The position numbers were made by a program, and so were the translations under genes. A DNA stretch of 11,195 nucleotides, taken from Emcibacter sp. GTDB taxonomy: Bacteria; Pseudomonadota; Alphaproteobacteria; Sphingomonadales; Emcibacteraceae. Where the stretch lies: positions 1 through 11,195 of the forward strand of contig JALUWZ010000101.1 in assembly GCA_027019205.1 (NCBI GenBank), written 5' to 3'. The notes under the pieces are model-generated. The model worked only from the letters and a program-made list of their open reading frames with translations, had not been told where the DNA came from and did not search any database. Positions 9,014 to 11,195 of the stretch are shown piece by piece; position 1 is the stretch's first letter, and each line of letters begins with the position of its first letter.

Positions 9014-10309
9014 CTAGTAACGGTAATGGTCGGGCTTGAACGGTCCGTCAACCTTGACATTGATATAGTCGGCCTGCTCCTGCGACAGCCGGGTCAGTTT
9101 GACGCCGAGCTTGTCAAGATGGAGCGCCGCGACCTTCTCGTCAAGATGCTTGGGCAGAACATAAACCTTGTTGTCATAATTTGCCGAATTATGCCACAAC
9201 TCAATCTGGGCCATGACCTGATTGGTGAAAGAGGCGCTCATGACAAAGCTCGGGTGGCCGGTGGCACAGCCGAGATTGACCAGACGGCCCCGGGCCAGGA
9301 CAATCAGCCGCTTGCCGTCAGGGAAGATCACCTCGTCAACCTGGGGCTTGACCTCTTCCCACTGGTAATTTTCCAGCGCGGCGATCTGGATTTCCGAATC
9401 AAAATGGCCGATATTGCAGACAATCGCCCGGTCCTTCATATCGCGCATATGGTCAAGGGTGATAATATCCTTGTTGCCGGTACAGGTGACGAAAATATCG
9501 CCAAGCTTTGCCGCCTCATCCATGGTCACCACTTCATACCCCTCCATTGCCGCCTGAAGGGCGCAGATCGGATCAATTTCCGTGATCAGCACCCGGGCGC
9601 CCTGATTGCGCAGGCTGGCCGCCGACCCCTTGCCGACATCGCCGTAACCACCGATTACCGCAATCTTGCCCGCCACCATAACATCGGTCGCGCGCTTGAT
9701 GCCATCAACCAGGCTTTCCCGACAGCCATAAAGATTGTCAAATTTCGATTTGGTCACACTGTCATTGACATTGATTGCCGGCACCGTAAGCCTGCCCTCC
9801 TGCTCCATCTGATACAGACGCAACACACCGGTGGTGGTTTCTTCGGAAATACCACGGATATCGTCGAGCAATTCCGGGAAATCCTGATAGACCATCGCCG
9901 TCAGGTCGCCACCATCATCGAGGATCATATTGGGCCGCCAGCCATCAGGGCCGATAATGGTTTCACGGATACACCAGAGGAATTCCTCCTCGGTCAGGCC
10001 CTTCCAGGCAAAGACCGGAATATGAGCCGCCGCCATGGCCGCCGCCGCCTGATCCTGGGTCGAGAAGATATTGCAGCTTGACCAGCGGATTTCCGCCCCG
10101 AGCGCAATCAGGGTTTCCATCAGCACCGCCGTCTGGATGGTCATATGCAGACAGCCGGCGATACGCGCCCCCGCCAGCGGTTTGCTCGCACCGAATTCTT
10201 CGCGCAGAGCCATCAGACCCGGCATTTCGGTTTCGGCAATGGTAACCTCCTTGCGGCCCCATCCGGCCAGGGAAATATCGGCAATCTTGCAATCGGTAAA
10301 ATCGGTCAT
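9014..10309 (-). CDS. ahcY: Adenosylhomocysteinase (S-adenosyl-L-homocysteine hydrolase)
   Basis: This 431-residue cytosolic NAD-dependent enzyme splits S-adenosylhomocysteine into adenosine and homocysteine, which removes the product inhibitor of methyltransferases and feeds methionine regeneration. Expected active-site residues are present: H55 in CLHMTIQT, D132 in LDDGGD, E157 in SEETTTG, K187 and D191 in NDSVTKSKFDN, and H302 in CNIGHFDSE. The NAD-binding loop GGYGDVGKGSAAS is at 220-232 and the C-terminus ends in the family signature KPDHYRY. The length equals that of the animal enzyme. The insertion of about 40 residues seen in many bacterial AhcY proteins is absent: DLTAMVYQDFPELL runs straight to RGISEETTTG. 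It is the first gene of the apparent operon, with its own promoter and an operator-like inverted repeat upstream. GAGGAAG lies about 13 nt before the ATG. Confidence 0.98.
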   Translation of the reverse strand: MTDFTDCKIADISLAGWGRKEVTIAETEMPGLMALREEFGASKPLAGARIAGCLHMTIQTAVLMETLIALGAEIRWSSCNIFSTQDQAAAAMAAAHIPVFAWKGLTEEEFLWCIRETIIGPDGWRPNMILDDGGDLTAMVYQDFPELLDDIRGISEETTTGVLRLYQMEQEGRLTVPAINVNDSVTKSKFDNLYGCRESLVDGIKRATDVMVAGKIAVIGGYGDVGKGSAASLRNQGARVLITEIDPICALQAAMEGYEVVTMDEAAKLGDIFVTCTGNKDIITLDHMRDMKDRAIVCNIGHFDSEIQIAALENYQWEEVKPQVDEVIFPDGKRLIVLARGRLVNLGCATGHPSFVMSASFTNQVMAQIELWHNSANYDNKVYVLPKHLDEKVAALHLDKLGVKLTRLSQEQADYINVKVDGPFKPDHYRY

Positions 10310-10347
10310 GACGTCTCTTTCTTCCTCGAAAATAAATATATCGCCCG

Positions 10348-10376
10348 CTTATAACAGCACATAATCTCCGTCGCAA
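10348..10376 (-). promoter_or_regulatory. Probable sigma-70-type promoter of the ahcY operon
   Basis: On the minus strand, TTGCGA (10376-10371) and TATAAG (10353-10348) are separated by exactly 17 nt. They match the -35 and -10 consensus at 4 of 6 and 5 of 6 positions. Transcription would begin near 10341 and leave a leader of about 30 nt before the ahcY ATG. That is too short to hold a SAH or SAM riboswitch. The start point is inferred from spacing only. Confidence 0.6.
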
Positions 10377-10378
10377 GC

Positions 10379-10394
10379 ATAAAGAAATCTTTAT
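10379..10394. promoter_or_regulatory. Operator-like inverted repeat upstream of ahcY (candidate SahR-type site)
   Basis: The plus strand reads ATAAAGA-AA-TCTTTAT, a perfect 7-bp inverted repeat with a 2-nt centre. It ends 2 nt before the -35 box of the predicted ahcY promoter. Symmetric sites of this size next to a -35 box are typical for dimeric winged-helix regulators. SahR, an ArsR-family regulator that responds to S-adenosylhomocysteine, controls ahcY and methionine genes in Proteobacteria. The AAAGA/TCTTT arms look compatible with the sites I recall for that group, but I could not compare motifs. The regulator gene itself is not in the window. Confidence 0.5.
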
Positions 10395-10419
10395 ATTGTT
10401 ATATGATAAGAAAGATTGT

Positions 10420-10451
10420 TTAAGAAACCCCTAAAGGGTCGGGTTTTCCCG
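10420..10451 (-). terminator. Weak intrinsic terminator candidate after the acidic repeat gene
   Basis: Downstream of the acidic-repeat stop codon, the minus strand can form AAACCC (10446-10441) paired with GGGTTT (10430-10425) around a 10-nt loop, followed by CTT. A competing hairpin, CGGG-AAAA-CCCG (10451-10440), overlaps it. A smaller GGCC-TGAAT-GGCC hairpin lies at 10469-10481. The T-tract is short and the stem is only half GC, so termination would be partial at best. The position between two same-strand genes with a separate promoter for the second makes the role plausible. Confidence 0.35.
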
Positions 10452-10507
10452 TCGAAACCATAATATGCGGCCATTCAGGCCATTTATAATGAACAGACAA
10501 GACGCTA

Positions 10508-11195
10508 TCAACTGTCACTGCTATCTTCGCTGTCGGCTTCATGATCATTGCCGTCGCTTTCGCTGTCAGCCTCATGATCACTGCCATCACCTTCACTGTC
10601 GGCTTCATGGTCACTGCCGTCATCTTCACTATCAGCTTCATGGTCACTGCCGTCATCTTCGCTGTCGGCTTCATGATCGCTGCCGTCGCTTTCACTGTCA
10701 GCTTCATGGTCACTGCCGTCATCTTCACTATCAGCCTCATGATCACTGTCGTCGCTTTCACTGTCAGCTTCGTGGTCGCTGCCGTCATCTTCGCTGTCAG
10801 CTTCATGGTCGCTGCCGTCATCTTCACTATCAGCTTCATGGTCACTGCCGTCATCTTCGCTGTCGGCTTCATGATCGCTGCCGTCGCTTTCACTGTCAGC
10901 TTCATGGTCACTGCCGTCATCTTCGCTATCAGCCTCATGATCACTGTCGTCGCTTTCACTGTCGGCTTCATGATCGCTGCCGTCATCTTCGCTATCAGCC
11001 TCATGATCGCTGCCGTCGCTTTCACTGTCAGCTTCGTGGTCGCTGCCGTCATCTTCGCTGTCAGCTTCATGGTCGCTGCCGTCATCTTCGCTATCAGCCT
11101 CATGATCGCTGCCGTCGCTTTCACTGTCAGCTTCATGGTCACTGCCGTCATCTTCGCTGTCGGCTTCGTGGTCGCTGCCGTCATCTTCACTGTCA
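10508..11195 (-). CDS. Acidic Asp/Ser/Glu/His tandem-repeat protein, C-terminal part (start beyond right edge)
   Basis: I do not recognise this gene. The visible 228 codons are 20 tandem copies of an 11-residue unit, consensus DSEDDGSDHEA, followed by DSEDSSDS and the in-frame stops TGA TAG. Residues 1-3, 5 and 8-11 of the unit are the same in all 20 copies. Position 4 is Asp in 12 copies, Ser in 7 and Gly in 1, position 6 is Gly or Asp, and one copy has Asn at position 7. Nearly all DNA differences between copies are silent in this frame (GAC/GAT, AGC/AGT, CAC/CAT, GAA/GAG, GCC/GCT), which fixes strand and frame and implies selection on the protein. The segment has about six acidic residues and one His per unit, so it should be disordered, strongly negative and able to bind cations. 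There are no hydrophobic residues except Ala, no cysteine and no sorting signal at the C-terminus. The N-terminal domain, which would reveal function, is outside. No ATG or other start is seen in this frame. Confidence 0.75.
   Translation of the reverse strand, partial: DSEDDGSDHEADSEDDGSDHEADSESDGSDHEADSEDDGSDHEADSEDDGSDHEADSESDGSDHEADSEDDGSDHEADSESDDSDHEADSEDDGSDHEADSESDGSDHEADSEDDGSDHEADSEDDGSDHEADSEDDGSDHEADSESDDSDHEADSEDDGSDHEADSESDGSDHEADSEDDGSDHEADSEDDGSDHEADSEGDGSDHEADSESDGNDHEADSEDSSDS
10535..11194. repeat. Tandem array, 33-bp unit, 20 copies
   Basis: Twenty head-to-tail 33-bp units fill this stretch with no indels, and the array continues to the window edge. Two unit types alternate irregularly: one encoding SEDD and one encoding SESD. 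The SESD type always carries GAT before the His codon. Several units are identical in DNA: units starting at 10634, 10832 and 11129; at 10667 and 10865; at 10733 and 10931; at 10766 and 11030; and at 10997 and 11096. A block of five units (10601-10765) recurs at 10799-10963 with three mismatches, so a 198-bp (six-unit) segment was duplicated within the array. The length should be prone to recombination or slippage change. Confidence 0.95.

Noticed and set aside
9026..10081. 351-residue plus-strand open frame opposite ahcY
   Set aside because: ahcY on the minus strand is complete with all catalytic residues; the antisense frame has no family features.
10310..10347. Possible SAH or SAM riboswitch in the ahcY leader
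   Set aside because: The leader from the predicted start is only about 30 nt and shows no conserved stem or pseudoknot core.
10420..11190. 256-residue minus-strand frame rich in Met, Thr, Lys and Ala across the repeat array
   Set aside because: It is an out-of-frame shadow of the 33-bp array. Its internal ATGs come from the repeat itself, inter-unit changes are not concentrated on its third positions, and it runs beyond the acidic frame's stops only by chance.
10535..11194. CRISPR array
   Set aside because: The 33-bp units are directly contiguous with no unique spacers and keep a reading frame, so this is a coding tandem repeat.
10493..11195. Plus-strand open frame of hydrophobic repeats (FMVTAVIFAVS-like)
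   Set aside because: It is open because the 33-bp unit lacks stops on this strand. The differences between units would be mostly first-position amino-acid changes, and 220 residues with almost no polar side chains other than Thr and Ser is not a plausible membrane protein.

Overview
This window comes from an alphaproteobacterium. The evidence is the family types (AddAB of the alphaproteobacterial form, a DivL-like tyrosine-box sensor kinase, AmgK and MurU cell-wall recycling enzymes) and the gene order ahcY - sensor kinase - tsaE - amgK/murU - addB - addA, which I recall as recurrent in that class. Base composition is moderately GC-rich and I cannot place the organism below class level.

All real genes are on the minus strand, so transcription runs from high to low coordinates. 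From the right edge: (1) 10508-11195 is the 3' end of a gene whose start lies outside the window. It encodes at least 20 tandem copies of an 11-residue acidic, histidine-containing unit and ends in tandem in-frame stops. (2) 10310-10507 is intergenic, with a weak hairpin terminator candidate, a 16-bp inverted repeat that looks like a repressor operator, and a good sigma-70-type promoter just upstream of ahcY. (3) 1-10309 is a tightly packed gene train: ahcY, a DivL-like kinase, tsaE, a fused amgK-murU gene, addB, and the 5' part of addA cut by the left edge. Spacings are 36 nt, 3 nt, then overlaps of 8, 29 and 4 nt, so one operon with translational coupling is likely.

The functions are S-adenosylhomocysteine recycling (ahcY), cell-cycle signalling (DivL-like), tRNA t6A synthesis (tsaE), MurNAc recycling to UDP-MurNAc (amgK-murU fusion), and double-strand-break repair (addB, addA).

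Three points stand out. The first is the acidic repeat protein, whose coding frame can be fixed because unit-to-unit variation falls almost entirely on its third codon positions. The second is the single-frame fusion of two consecutive enzymes of peptidoglycan recycling. The third is the operator-like inverted repeat next to the ahcY promoter, which may put a cell-cycle kinase and a repair complex under methylation-cycle control.
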